Both the position numbers and the translations under genes were made by a program. 17,955 bases of DNA, taken from positions 1 through 17,955 of the forward strand of contig CAKZXL010000573.1 of NCBI GenBank assembly GCA_937883885.1. Direction: 5' to 3'. Under the pieces are notes generated by a model. It had not been told where the DNA came from. It saw only the letters and a list, made by a program, of their open reading frames with translations, and ran no database searches. Shown here in pieces: positions 1-6,581 of the stretch (its first letter is position 1; the number at the start of each line of letters is the position of its first letter). The DNA is from an uncultured Aquincola sp. (GTDB taxonomy: Bacteria > Pseudomonadota > Gammaproteobacteria > Burkholderiales > Burkholderiaceae).

Positions 1-309
1 CTGCAAAAAGGCCTCGTCGGCCAGGGCTTCATGGCCGCGCCAGTGTTCGTTGTGCTGGCAGCGCTGCACCAGGAAGGCCCGCAGCCGCTGCAGCACCGGC
101 TGCGGCCACACGAGGTGGCGGCCGGTGAGGGAGAGCAGGCTGTTCCAGTCGCGGCGCAGGTTGAAACGGCCCGCATGGCGCATGGTGAGCGCCAACACGA
201 AGCGCGAGCACATGCGGTCCAGCACGGGGGCTTCGCGCAGGTCGGGCGACAGCAGCAGCGGTACGTCGGCGGTGGAAGTCACGGCACGCGGCATCGGTGG
301 ACGCCGCAT
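1..309 (-). CDS. Unrecognised protein, C-terminus beyond the window edge
   Basis: A minus-strand frame is open from an ATG at 309 to the left edge (103 codons, no stop), so only the N-terminal part is present. Third codon positions are overwhelmingly G or C, as in the neighbouring genes, which supports coding. The protein starts MRRPPMPRAV; around residues 25-60 it is rich in Arg, Leu and Met, with a recognisable stretch HAGRFNLRRDWNSL at about 44-57, followed by a Trp/Arg/Gln-rich helical-looking part. There is no signal peptide, membrane segment or motif that I can assign to a family. No good Shine-Dalgarno precedes the ATG at 309, and an in-frame ATG at 294 is an alternative start. It follows the DUF3567 gene by 40 bp on the same strand and may be co-transcribed with it. 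I do not know its function. Confidence 0.6.
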   Translation of the reverse strand, partial: MRRPPMPRAVTSTADVPLLLSPDLREAPVLDRMCSRFVLALTMRHAGRFNLRRDWNSLLSLTGRHLVWPQPVLQRLRAFLVQRCQHNEHWRGHEALADEAFLQ

Positions 310-313
310 GTTC

Positions 314-334
314 GCCCAGCCGCCGGGGCTGGGC
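314..334 (-). other. Small hairpin between the DUF3567 gene and the next gene
   Basis: A perfect 7-bp inverted repeat, GCCCAGC (314-320) and GCTGGGC (328-334), encloses a 7-nt loop. It lies 15 bp past the DUF3567 stop and 4 bp before the next start codon. No T-run follows on the minus strand, so it is an intercistronic hairpin or a weak attenuator rather than a clear intrinsic terminator. Confidence 0.35.
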
Positions 335-349
335 AAGCCCTTCCCATGC

Positions 350-640
350 TCAGTGCAGGACGACGGGGTTTTGCGCCAGCTGGGTAAAACGGGCGATGTA
401 GTCGTCCAGCTCGTCTTCTGAGGGGCTGGTCTGGATCAGCGCCTCGACGCCGACCTTGAAGCTTTCAGCCATCGCGCCTTCCAGGAAGATTTCCTTCCGG
501 GCGAACTTATCGACGATTTCATAGCCGCCGCGGGTGAGCGCGGGGTCGGTGCCCGTGGGCTCCAGCGCCACGGCGGCGCTGTCACCCGGCAGGTCGAACT
601 GCACCACCGCGAAGTTGTCTGAGTTGTAGAGCATCAACAT
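350..640 (-). CDS. DUF3567 family protein
   Basis: This is a 96-residue protein starting MLMLYNSDNFAVVQFD. It matches the DUF3567 family, small proteins of unknown function found mainly in Burkholderiales. Recognisable parts are the N-terminal YNSDNFAVVQFD strand region, the central GGYEIVDKFARKEIFLEG block (about residues 38-55) and the C-terminal FTQLAQNPVVLH end. There is no signal peptide or membrane segment, so it is probably cytoplasmic. The frame stays open upstream to 940, but that extension translates the intergenic repeat. The ATG at 640 is chosen because AAGGAG lies 8 nt before it and because the family normally begins with this motif. The biochemical role is unknown. Confidence 0.9.
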   Translation of the reverse strand: MLMLYNSDNFAVVQFDLPGDSAAVALEPTGTDPALTRGGYEIVDKFARKEIFLEGAMAESFKVGVEALIQTSPSEDELDDYIARFTQLAQNPVVLH

Positions 641-760
641 GGAGTTTTCTCCTTGCAGGCCAGTTGGCGCCGCTGCCGCAATATTCAAGCCATCAAGGCC
701 TGTTTGGGTTGACAGGGCAAACGGCCGGCCTGCAAAGAGCCCGGGGGCTCCACGTTCCGC

Positions 761-825
761 CGCCGGGCCGCCCCAAGGGCGGGTGCGCCCCCTTGGGGTG
801 GCGAGCGGAGCGAGCTTGGGGGCTC
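761..825 (+). repeat. Intergenic hairpin repeat, copy A
   Basis: First of two tandem copies between the DUF3108 and DUF3567 genes. It opens with CGCCGGGCCG and ends with a 31-bp segment (795-825) matching copy B (873-903) at 30 of 31 positions. Inside is a perfect 9-bp stem, CCCCAAGGG (771-779) with CCCTTGGGG (790-798), and a 10-nt loop. It contains no convincing gene. It could fold in the transcript and act as a terminator or mRNA stabiliser. Repeats of this kind are, to my knowledge, abundant in related genomes; that is recollection and not shown here. Confidence 0.75.
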
Positions 826-835
826 TCCTCAGCCG

Positions 836-903
836 CGCCGGGCCGCTCCCAAGCGGCTGAGAGCCCCCTCGGGGGGTGGCGAGCGCAGCGAGCTTGGGGG
901 CTC
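836..903 (+). repeat. Intergenic hairpin repeat, copy B
   Basis: Second tandem copy, starting with the same CGCCGGGCCG and ending 2 bp before the stop codon of the DUF3108 gene on the other strand. A 9-bp perfect inverted repeat straddles its left edge: CTCAGCCGC (828-836) with GCGGCTGAG (853-861). A nested alternative pairs GCCGCT (842-847) with AGCGGC (852-857). The left halves of copies A and B have diverged while keeping hairpin potential; the right 31 bp are nearly identical. It lies directly downstream of the DUF3108 gene and so would be at the 3' end of that transcript. Confidence 0.75.
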
Positions 904-905
904 CA

Positions 906-2129
906 TCAATCTGCAGGCAACAGCTCCAAGGCGTCGTCATTGCCAGCCGTGGCCAGGCGGGCCTTCACAGGCCGATGCTCGTTGGCCGGGTCCAGCCAGA
1001 TCTCCACATGGGTGTCGTAGGCCTTGCGCGGCTCGCGCACCAGCTTCAGCGCCATCGTCTCGCGGTCGCCGCCGATGGGCACGCTTTCCAGCCCCACCAC
1101 GTTGAACTGCCACACATCGGCATCGCCACGCGCGCCCGAGACGAAAAACACGATGCGCGAGCCCACGTTGAAGCGCTTGGGCGACGCGTTGAGCACGCCG
1201 CCGATCTGCAGCATCCAGCTCAGCCGGTCCTGCGCGCCGGGTGGCAGGTCGAACTGCACCGACGGGCCCGAGTAGCTGATCTTGCCCGCCGCCCGCTGGA
1301 AGTTGGCGGCCTGCGCGTCCTTGCCGCGGCGGCGGATCAAGAAGCGCTCCGGCGCCACGCCGGCCCGGTCGATGGCGCCGGTGCTGGTCCAGTCCAGCAC
1401 GTTGAAGCCGGCCACGCTGCCGTCCAGCCGCGCTTCGTAGCGGCCGTCGGCCGACGGCGACCAGCGCAGCGTGCCGCTGCCCGAAATCAGGCCCCGCTTG
1501 AGCTGGTAGCGCGCGCTGAAAGGTGCCGCCAGCCGTGTGGCGTAGACGGGCACCTGCACCGTCTCGGCGCGGGCGGCGGCCGGCGCCGCAGCGGCGGCGG
1601 TGGCCATGCCGGCAGTGGCCGCCGCCAGGGTGACGGGGCCGCCGGCCTCGCCTTCGTGGCCGGGCGGCGGTGTCTGGGGGTCCGTCTGGTCGCGTTCGGC
1701 CGCGGCCGGCGGCGGATCGGTCGGCGCGGAGGAGTCGGCCGGGGCGGGCGCTGCATCGGCCTCAGCCGCCGGCGCATCGCCCGCAGCGGGCGTGGCGTCC
1801 TGGGCAGCGGGCGGCGGGGCCGCCGGCGACGGCCCGGCGTGCCCACGCGCCAGGGTGGTCGACGGCGCCGGGGTCACCGGCAGGCGCTCGACCCCCGCCA
1901 CGGCCACCGGCTGCGCCAGCGCCGCCGGCACGGGCTGGGCCGCCACGCTGCGCACGGTCAAGGGCGCCGGGCGTGCAGCGGCTGACGGCTCGGCCGCCCG
2001 CGCGGCGGCACCGCCCACGGCGCCCAGGCCCCAGGCATGCACCAGCACCGTGGCCACGGCCACGCCGGCCAGCACCCATCGGCGACGCCACAGTCCGTTG
2101 GCAGGGGCTGCCATCACAATCGCTTTCAT
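906..2129 (-). CDS. DUF3108 domain protein with Ala/Pro-rich linker
   Basis: A 407-residue protein with three parts. Residues about 18-38 form one hydrophobic segment after an Arg cluster (LWRRRW), a signal anchor or uncleaved signal peptide. Residues about 40-190 are low complexity, dominated by Ala and Pro, and resemble the periplasm-spanning linkers of TonB-like proteins. Residues about 195-400 are a DUF3108 domain, recognisable from ARYQLKRGLISGSGTLRW and the later WMLQIGGVLN and VETW-like strand regions (here HVEIWLDP). DUF3108 has no established enzymatic role; the domain is probably in the periplasm. The ATG at 2129 is used because the hydrophobic segment follows directly; ATG at 2114 (MAAPANG) is a plausible alternative. 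Its 5' end abuts the divergent FAH gene. The tandem hairpin repeats lie just past its stop. Confidence 0.8.
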   Translation of the reverse strand: MKAIVMAAPANGLWRRRWVLAGVAVATVLVHAWGLGAVGGAAARAAEPSAAARPAPLTVRSVAAQPVPAALAQPVAVAGVERLPVTPAPSTTLARGHAGPSPAAPPPAAQDATPAAGDAPAAEADAAPAPADSSAPTDPPPAAAERDQTDPQTPPPGHEGEAGGPVTLAAATAGMATAAAAAPAAARAETVQVPVYATRLAAPFSARYQLKRGLISGSGTLRWSPSADGRYEARLDGSVAGFNVLDWTSTGAIDRAGVAPERFLIRRRGKDAQAANFQRAAGKISYSGPSVQFDLPPGAQDRLSWMLQIGGVLNASPKRFNVGSRIVFFVSGARGDADVWQFNVVGLESVPIGGDRETMALKLVREPRKAYDTHVEIWLDPANEHRPVKARLATAGNDDALELLPAD

Positions 2130-3117
2130 GAAACTCGCTACGTACAAGGATGGATCGCGGGACGGCCAGCTGGTGGTGGTGTCCCGCGACCTCACCACAG
2201 CCCATTTTGCGACCGGCATCGCCACGCGGATGCAGCAGTTGCTGGACGACTGGAACTTCATCAGCCCGCAGCTGGAAGACCTGTACCAGACCCTGAACCA
2301 GGGCAAGGCACGGCATGGATTTGCATTCGAGCCCGCCAAGTGCATGGCGCCGCTGCCGCGGGCCTGCCAGTGGGCCGACGGCTCAGCCTACATCAACCAC
2401 GTGGAGCTGGTGCGTCGCGCCCGCAAAGCCGAGGTGCCCGAAAGCTTCTACACCGACCCGCTGATGTACCAGGGCGGCAGCGACGATTTCCTGGGCCCCT
2501 GCGACGCCGCCGTGTTCGCCGACGAAGCCTGGGGCATCGACTTCGAGGCCGAGCTGGCGGTGGTGACGGGCGACATCCCGATGGGCTGCAGCGCCGAGCG
2601 GGCGCTGGAAGGCATACGCCTCGTGATGCTGGCCAACGACTGGAGCCTGCGCCACCTGATCCCGGCCGAGCTGGCCAAGGGCTTCGGCTTTTTCCAGAGC
2701 AAGCCGGCCACCGCCTTCAGCCCGGTGGCGGTGACCCCCGACGAACTGGGCGAAGCCTGGCGCGGCGGCCGCCTGCACCTGACGCTGCAAAGCACCTGGA
2801 ACGGCCGCACCGTGGGCCTGACCGAGGCCGGGCCGGAGATGACCTTCCACTTCGGCCAGCTGATCGCCCACATGGCCCGCACGCGCCGGGTGCGCGCCGG
2901 CAGCATCGTGGGCAGCGGCACCGTGAGCAACCAGGACTGGTCGCGCGGCTATGCCTGCATCGCCGAAAAACGCGCCATCGAAACCATCGAAGGCGGCGAG
3001 CCCAAGACCGGCTTCATGCAGGACGGCGACACCATCCGCATCGAGATGAAGGGCGCCGACGGCCAGAGCGTGTTCGGCGCCATCGAGCAGACGGTGCAGG
3101 TGGAGGACGCGCGCTGA
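2128..3117 (+). CDS. Fumarylacetoacetate hydrolase (FAH) family protein
   Basis: A 329-residue enzyme of the FAH superfamily, whose members hydrolyse or decarboxylate beta-diketo-type acids with a divalent metal in a cytoplasmic dimer. The N-terminal part (about 1-80, MKLATYKDGSRDGQLVVV) matches the FAH N-terminal domain. The catalytic domain follows from about residue 85. Metal ligands appear to be Glu140 and Glu142 (in IDFEAELAVV) and Asp171 (in LANDWSLR), with the same E-x-E then 29-residue spacing to Asp as in FAHD1-type enzymes. The start is firm because MKLATYKDGS is the conserved family N-terminus. A recognisable Shine-Dalgarno is lacking. The exact substrate cannot be read from the sequence; fumarylacetoacetate in tyrosine breakdown is one possibility, but no homogentisate genes are nearby. 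Downstream is the retropepsin-like gene after 16 bp. Confidence 0.9.
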   Translation: MKLATYKDGSRDGQLVVVSRDLTTAHFATGIATRMQQLLDDWNFISPQLEDLYQTLNQGKARHGFAFEPAKCMAPLPRACQWADGSAYINHVELVRRARKAEVPESFYTDPLMYQGGSDDFLGPCDAAVFADEAWGIDFEAELAVVTGDIPMGCSAERALEGIRLVMLANDWSLRHLIPAELAKGFGFFQSKPATAFSPVAVTPDELGEAWRGGRLHLTLQSTWNGRTVGLTEAGPEMTFHFGQLIAHMARTRRVRAGSIVGSGTVSNQDWSRGYACIAEKRAIETIEGGEPKTGFMQDGDTIRIEMKGADGQSVFGAIEQTVQVEDAR

Positions 3118-3133
3118 GCGCGCCGGTGGCTGC

Positions 3134-3616
3134 ATGAGCGAGGTCTCGCGCACCTTCAAGCTGGTCACGCTGTGGCTGGTGATCGGCGTGGCCGTGTTCC
3201 TGGGCGTGGAGTGGTGGCAGGCCGAGCAGCAGCGCAGCCGCTTCAGCAGCCAGGGCGGCGTGGTGGAGCTGCGCCGCGCGCCCGACGGGCACTTTCACTG
3301 GCCGGGCCGCGTCAACGGCATTGCGGTGGACTTTCTGGTGGACACCGGCGCCACCAGCACCGCCTTGCCCCAGTCGCTGGCCGAGGAGGCGCGGCTGGTG
3401 CTGGAAGGCAGCGTCACCTCCTCCACCGCCGGCGGCGTGGTGCGCGGCAGCCTGGCACGTGCCGACATCGAGCTGCAAGGCGGCGTGAGCGCCGACCGCC
3501 TGCGGGTGACGGTGCTGCCCGCGCTGGAAGCGCCGCTGCTGGGCATGGACGTGTTGTCGAAGATGCATTTCAGCCAGCGCGGCGGCGTGCTGCGCTTTGA
3601 ACCCCCGAGCCCATGA
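3134..3616 (+). CDS. Membrane-anchored retropepsin-like aspartic protease
   Basis: A 160-residue protein with one transmembrane helix at about residues 11-26 and a retropepsin-like domain from about residue 40. The catalytic motif is VDTGATSTALP, with Asp70 in D-T-G. A second conserved block, PLLGMDVLSKM (134-144), is the hydrophobic-hydrophobic-Gly element expected near the C-terminal strand. This matches the clan AA single-domain aspartic protease family (TIGR02281-like) common in proteobacteria, which would act as a homodimer. The short Lys/Arg-poor N-terminus and a hydrophilic C-terminal domain suggest the protease domain is in the periplasm. The target is unknown. Its stop overlaps the start of the TraB/GumN gene in an ATGA, implying translational coupling. 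Confidence 0.87.
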   Translation: MSEVSRTFKLVTLWLVIGVAVFLGVEWWQAEQQRSRFSSQGGVVELRRAPDGHFHWPGRVNGIAVDFLVDTGATSTALPQSLAEEARLVLEGSVTSSTAGGVVRGSLARADIELQGGVSADRLRVTVLPALEAPLLGMDVLSKMHFSQRGGVLRFEPPSP

Positions 3617-4611
3617 GCCCATTCGTTCACAAGCTGCTGCACACCCCCGGCTGGCGCCGGCTGCTGGCGCTGGCCACCACCGTCGCCGGCCTGTGGGGGC
3701 AGCCCGCGGTGGCCGCCGAGCCCGCGTACCGCACCGACTGCCCGCCGGTGGCCACGCAGCCCACGCCCGAGCAGCTGCGCACCGCCATCGCGCAGGCGCG
3801 CGACCACGGCTTCTTGTGGCGCTTCGAGCGCGACGGCCATGCCGGCTACCTGTACGGCACGGTGCACGTGGGCAAGCTGGCCTGGGCCGTGCCCGGCCCG
3901 ACGGTGAACGAAGCGCTGCGCGCCAGCGACACCCTGGCGCTGGAGCTGGATTTCAGCGACCCCGCGCTGGCCCGCAAGGTGGCCGACAGCATGGTGACGC
4001 CCGGCGCCGACGTGCCGCCGCTGCCGCCGGCGCTGCAGGCGCGACTCGACCGCCTCAGCCGCGCGGCCTGCCTGCCTGCGAGCGGGCAGCCGCATCCGGT
4101 GATGCAGGCGCTGGCCCTCACCACGCTGGCGGCGCGTGTCGATGGGCTGGACCCGGCCTATGCGCAGGAATTCGCCCTCAGCGGCTTCATGACGGCGCTG
4201 GGGCGCAAGATCGTGTCGCTGGAAACGCCCGAGCTGCAGATGGCCGCGCTGGTGCCGCCCGACCCGGCCGAGGCCCAGCGCCTGGTGCGGCAGATGGTGG
4301 AACAGCTGGAGGCGGACCGCACCCGCGGCATGGTGGTGCGCCTGGCCGACGTGTGGGCCCGCGGCGACCTGGAACAGCTCGAGCGCTACGACCAGTGGTG
4401 CGAATGCGTGGAAACCGACGAAGACCGCCGCCAGCTGCAGCGGCTGAACGACGAGCGCAACCCCGGCCTGGCCGAACGCATCGACGCGCTGCAGCGCGAA
4501 GGCCGGCGCCTCTTCGTGGCCGTGGGGGCACTGCACATGACCGGCCCGCAGGCGCTGCCCCGGCTGCTGGCGCAGCGCGGCTACACGGTGGCCCGGGTGC
4601 CCTTGCGGTAA
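3613..4611 (+). CDS. TraB/GumN family protein, exported
   Basis: A 332-residue protein. An N-terminal signal peptide (residues about 14-36, ending near AVAAEP) predicts export. The TraB/GumN fold is shown by two GxxH motifs: GTVH (82-85) in GYLYGTVHVGK and GALH (305-308) in VAVGALHMTG, the latter followed by the family's C-terminal LLAQRGYTVARV. In Tiki-type relatives paired GxxH motifs bind metal and carry metalloprotease activity; bacterial members are mostly uncharacterised. Also typical is the LNDERNPGLAERID stretch at about 276-289, with Arg and Asn residues near the presumed active site. The start overlaps the retropepsin gene by 4 bp (ATGA). An exported putative metalloprotease coupled to a membrane aspartic protease suggests a shared envelope role, which is inference. 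Confidence 0.88.
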   Translation: MSPFVHKLLHTPGWRRLLALATTVAGLWGQPAVAAEPAYRTDCPPVATQPTPEQLRTAIAQARDHGFLWRFERDGHAGYLYGTVHVGKLAWAVPGPTVNEALRASDTLALELDFSDPALARKVADSMVTPGADVPPLPPALQARLDRLSRAACLPASGQPHPVMQALALTTLAARVDGLDPAYAQEFALSGFMTALGRKIVSLETPELQMAALVPPDPAEAQRLVRQMVEQLEADRTRGMVVRLADVWARGDLEQLERYDQWCECVETDEDRRQLQRLNDERNPGLAERIDALQREGRRLFVAVGALHMTGPQALPRLLAQRGYTVARVPLR

Positions 4612-4621
4612 GCCCGCGCAG

Positions 4622-4641
4622 GCACGGCGGCACCGCTGTGC
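4622..4641 (+). terminator. Possible hairpin terminator after the TraB/GumN gene
   Basis: GCACGGCGG (4622-4630) and CCGCTGTGC (4633-4641) pair over 9 positions with one G-T wobble and a 2-nt nominal gap, 10 bp past the stop. No T-run follows, so intrinsic termination is doubtful. A CACAAT at 4641-4646 resembles a -10 element for phaM, but I see no convincing -35 partner. Confidence 0.3.
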
Positions 4642-4703
4642 ACAATGGGTCGCAGCCGTACCCGCCCCCGACCCCCTCGACACCACGCCCAGGAGACCCA
4701 TCC

Positions 4704-5342
4704 ATGGCCGACAGCGCCTCCCCCTTCTCTTCCCTCGTGCCCGGCTTCGACTTCCTGCAGAACCTGGTCAAGGGCGCCGGCTCGGCGATGCCGTCCATCG
4801 GCCAATGGGTGGCCCCCACGCTGGACCCGGCCGAGCTGACCAAGCGCATCGACGAGCTGAAGACGGTGCAGTTCTGGCTGGAGCAGAACGCCCGCATGCT
4901 GGCGGCCACCATCCAGGCGCTGGAAGTGCAGCGCATGACGCTGAGCACGCTCAAGACCATGAACGTGCAGGTCAAGGATCTGCAGGAGGCGATGAAGATC
5001 AAGCTGCCGGAAGTGGCGGCGCCCGCGCCTGCGGCCACGCCCGAGCCGGCTGCCGATGCCGATGCCAGGGCCGAGAAGCCGGCCGGCGTGGTCGACCCGA
5101 TGCAGTGGTGGGGCGCGCTGACCAAGCAGTTCACCGAACTGGCGACCGAAGCCATCAAGGAAGGCTCGGCCCATGCCGCGCAGGTGGCCCAGCTGGCCAA
5201 GATGCCGCCGCTGACGCCGGCCGCGCCCGCGCCGGCCCCGGCAGCCGCCCGCGCCGCCAAGGCCGACGCGCCTGCCGCCGCCGCACCCGCCAAGAAGGCC
5301 CCAGCCCGCAAGGCGGCGCGCAAGCGACCGGCCGCTGGCTGA
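4704..5342 (+). CDS. phaM: PhaM-like polyhydroxybutyrate granule protein
   Basis: A 212-residue protein whose N-terminal part (SSLVPGFDFLQNLVKGAG, then WVAPTLDPAELTKRIDELK and QFWLEQNARML) matches PhaM of Ralstonia eutropha. That protein activates PHB synthase PhaC and links granules to the nucleoid. Residues about 38-100 look like a continuous helix or coiled coil. Residues 105-130 and 170-195 are Ala/Pro-rich linkers around a second short conserved helix (MQWWGALTKQFTELATEA, 133-150). The C-terminus is strongly basic with Lys/Arg/Ala repeats (AKKAPARKAARKRPAAG), like the histone H1-like DNA-binding tail of PhaM. The ATG is supported by AGGAGA 7 nt upstream. No pha synthesis genes lie in the window. 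The R. eutropha protein is somewhat longer, with the difference probably in the linkers. Confidence 0.85.
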   Translation: MADSASPFSSLVPGFDFLQNLVKGAGSAMPSIGQWVAPTLDPAELTKRIDELKTVQFWLEQNARMLAATIQALEVQRMTLSTLKTMNVQVKDLQEAMKIKLPEVAAPAPAATPEPAADADARAEKPAGVVDPMQWWGALTKQFTELATEAIKEGSAHAAQVAQLAKMPPLTPAAPAPAPAAARAAKADAPAAAAPAKKAPARKAARKRPAAG

Positions 5343-5363
5343 CCCTTCATCACCGCCGTTTCC

Positions 5364-6566
5364 ATGATCCCGTTCATCCACGCCCACGCCACGCACCCCG
5401 ACTGGCGCATGGCCCTGGCCCTGGCAGCCGCGCAGATCGATGCCCAGCGCGCCGCCCATGCACGCGCCGTCAAGGCCGGTGCGCCCGACTTCAGCCTGGG
5501 CTTCGTGTACTTCAGCGACCACTACTCGGCCCATGCCGACGCCTTGCTGGAAGAGCTGAACACCCGCTGGCCCGGCCTCAGCTGGGTGGGCTCGGTGGGC
5601 GTGGGCGTGGCCGCCAGCGGCGTGGAATACATCGACGAGCCGGCGCTGGCGCTGATGCTGGCACCGCTGGCCACTGACAGCTTCCAGGTGTTTTCGGGCG
5701 CGCGGCCATTGGGCGGCAAGGAGCCGTACACGGCGCTGGTGCATGCCGACCCCGGCACGCCCGACCTGGCCGAGCTGATCGGCGAGCTGAGCGGCCGCAC
5801 CGCCTCGGGCTACCTGTTCGGCGGCCTGGCCGCCGGCCGCCACGGCGCGCTGCACATCGCCGACACGGTGTGCCGCGGCGGGCTGTCGGGCGTGGGCTTT
5901 GCGCAGGGGCTGCCGCTGCTGTCGCGCGTCACCCAGGGCTGCCAGCCGGTGGGGCCGGTGCGCCGGGTGACGGCGGCGCAGCGCAATGTGGTCACCGCGC
6001 TGGACGGCGAGCCGGCGCTGGACTGCCTGCTGCGCGACCTGGGCATCGAGCTGGACGACCCGCATGCCGCGCTGCCCAAGCTGCGCGCTACGCTGGTGGG
6101 CCTGACCGACGGCGGCAGCGACCTGCTGACGCGGCCCGGCCAGTTCGGCACCGACACCCGGGTGCGCCACCTGGTGGGCCTGGACCCGGGTGCCCGCGGC
6201 ATCGCCGTGGCCGACCTGGTGGAGCCTGGCATGCAGCTGGCCTTCTGCCACCGCGACGTGCAGGCCGCGCGGCGCGACCTGGTGCGCATCTGCAGCGAGA
6301 TCCGCGAAGAGCTGGAGCCCGCCACCGAAGGCGCCGACGCCGCCAGCGGCCCGGCCGACCCGATGCAGCGGGTGGCCGGTGCGCTGTACATCAGCTGCGC
6401 CGGCCGCGGCGGCCCGCACTTCGGCTCACCCTCGGCCGAGATGCAGATCGTGCAGCATGCGCTGGGCGACGTGCCGCTGGTCGGTTTTTTCGCCGGCGGC
6501 GAGATCGCTCGCCACCACCTGTACGGCTACACGGGGGTGCTCACGGTGTTTCTGCAGCCGGGCTGA
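5364..6566 (+). CDS. FIST domain sensor protein
   Basis: A 400-residue protein with the FIST N domain (about residues 30-215, with FSLGFVYFSDHYS and the glycine-rich SWVGSVGVGVAASGVEY) and the FIST C domain (about 220-390). The C domain ends in VGFFAGGEIARHHLYGYTG, which is the FIST_C signature. FIST domains are intracellular small-molecule sensing modules, proposed to bind amino-acid-like ligands, and are often fused to kinases or cyclases. Here the protein stands alone with no output domain, no signal peptide and no membrane segment, so it may sense a ligand and act on a partner. It follows the phaM-like gene by 21 bp and may be co-transcribed with it. No clear Shine-Dalgarno is visible before the ATG. 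Ligand unknown. Confidence 0.87.
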   Translation: MIPFIHAHATHPDWRMALALAAAQIDAQRAAHARAVKAGAPDFSLGFVYFSDHYSAHADALLEELNTRWPGLSWVGSVGVGVAASGVEYIDEPALALMLAPLATDSFQVFSGARPLGGKEPYTALVHADPGTPDLAELIGELSGRTASGYLFGGLAAGRHGALHIADTVCRGGLSGVGFAQGLPLLSRVTQGCQPVGPVRRVTAAQRNVVTALDGEPALDCLLRDLGIELDDPHAALPKLRATLVGLTDGGSDLLTRPGQFGTDTRVRHLVGLDPGARGIAVADLVEPGMQLAFCHRDVQAARRDLVRICSEIREELEPATEGADAASGPADPMQRVAGALYISCAGRGGPHFGSPSAEMQIVQHALGDVPLVGFFAGGEIARHHLYGYTGVLTVFLQPG

Positions 6567-6574
6567 AGCCCGGC
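6557..6574. terminator. Palindromic hairpin between convergent FIST and EamA genes
   Basis: GCCGGGCT (6557-6564) and AGCCCGGC (6567-6574) form a perfect 8-bp arm pair around GA; as RNA it would be a 7-bp GC-rich stem with a UGAA-type loop. It spans the FIST stop codon and ends 7 bp before the EamA stop on the other strand, where a bidirectional terminator would be expected. No U-tract follows on either strand, so the termination role is inference. Confidence 0.45.
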
Positions 6575-6581
6575 TCGACCG

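Noticed and set aside
641..940. N-terminal extension of the DUF3567 protein by 100 residues
   Set aside because: The extension is a translation of the intergenic repeats, and the downstream ATG has a well-placed AAGGAG and the family's normal N-terminus.
876..1985. A 369-codon plus-strand frame across the DUF3108 gene
   Set aside because: It is the complement of the GC-rich Ala/Pro linker and DUF3108 domain; it has Gly/Arg repeats only and no ribosome site I could identify.
4637..4646. CACAAT with upstream TG as a promoter for the phaM-like gene
   Set aside because: No matching -35 hexamer at a suitable distance, and the site overlaps a hairpin; too weak to list as a promoter.
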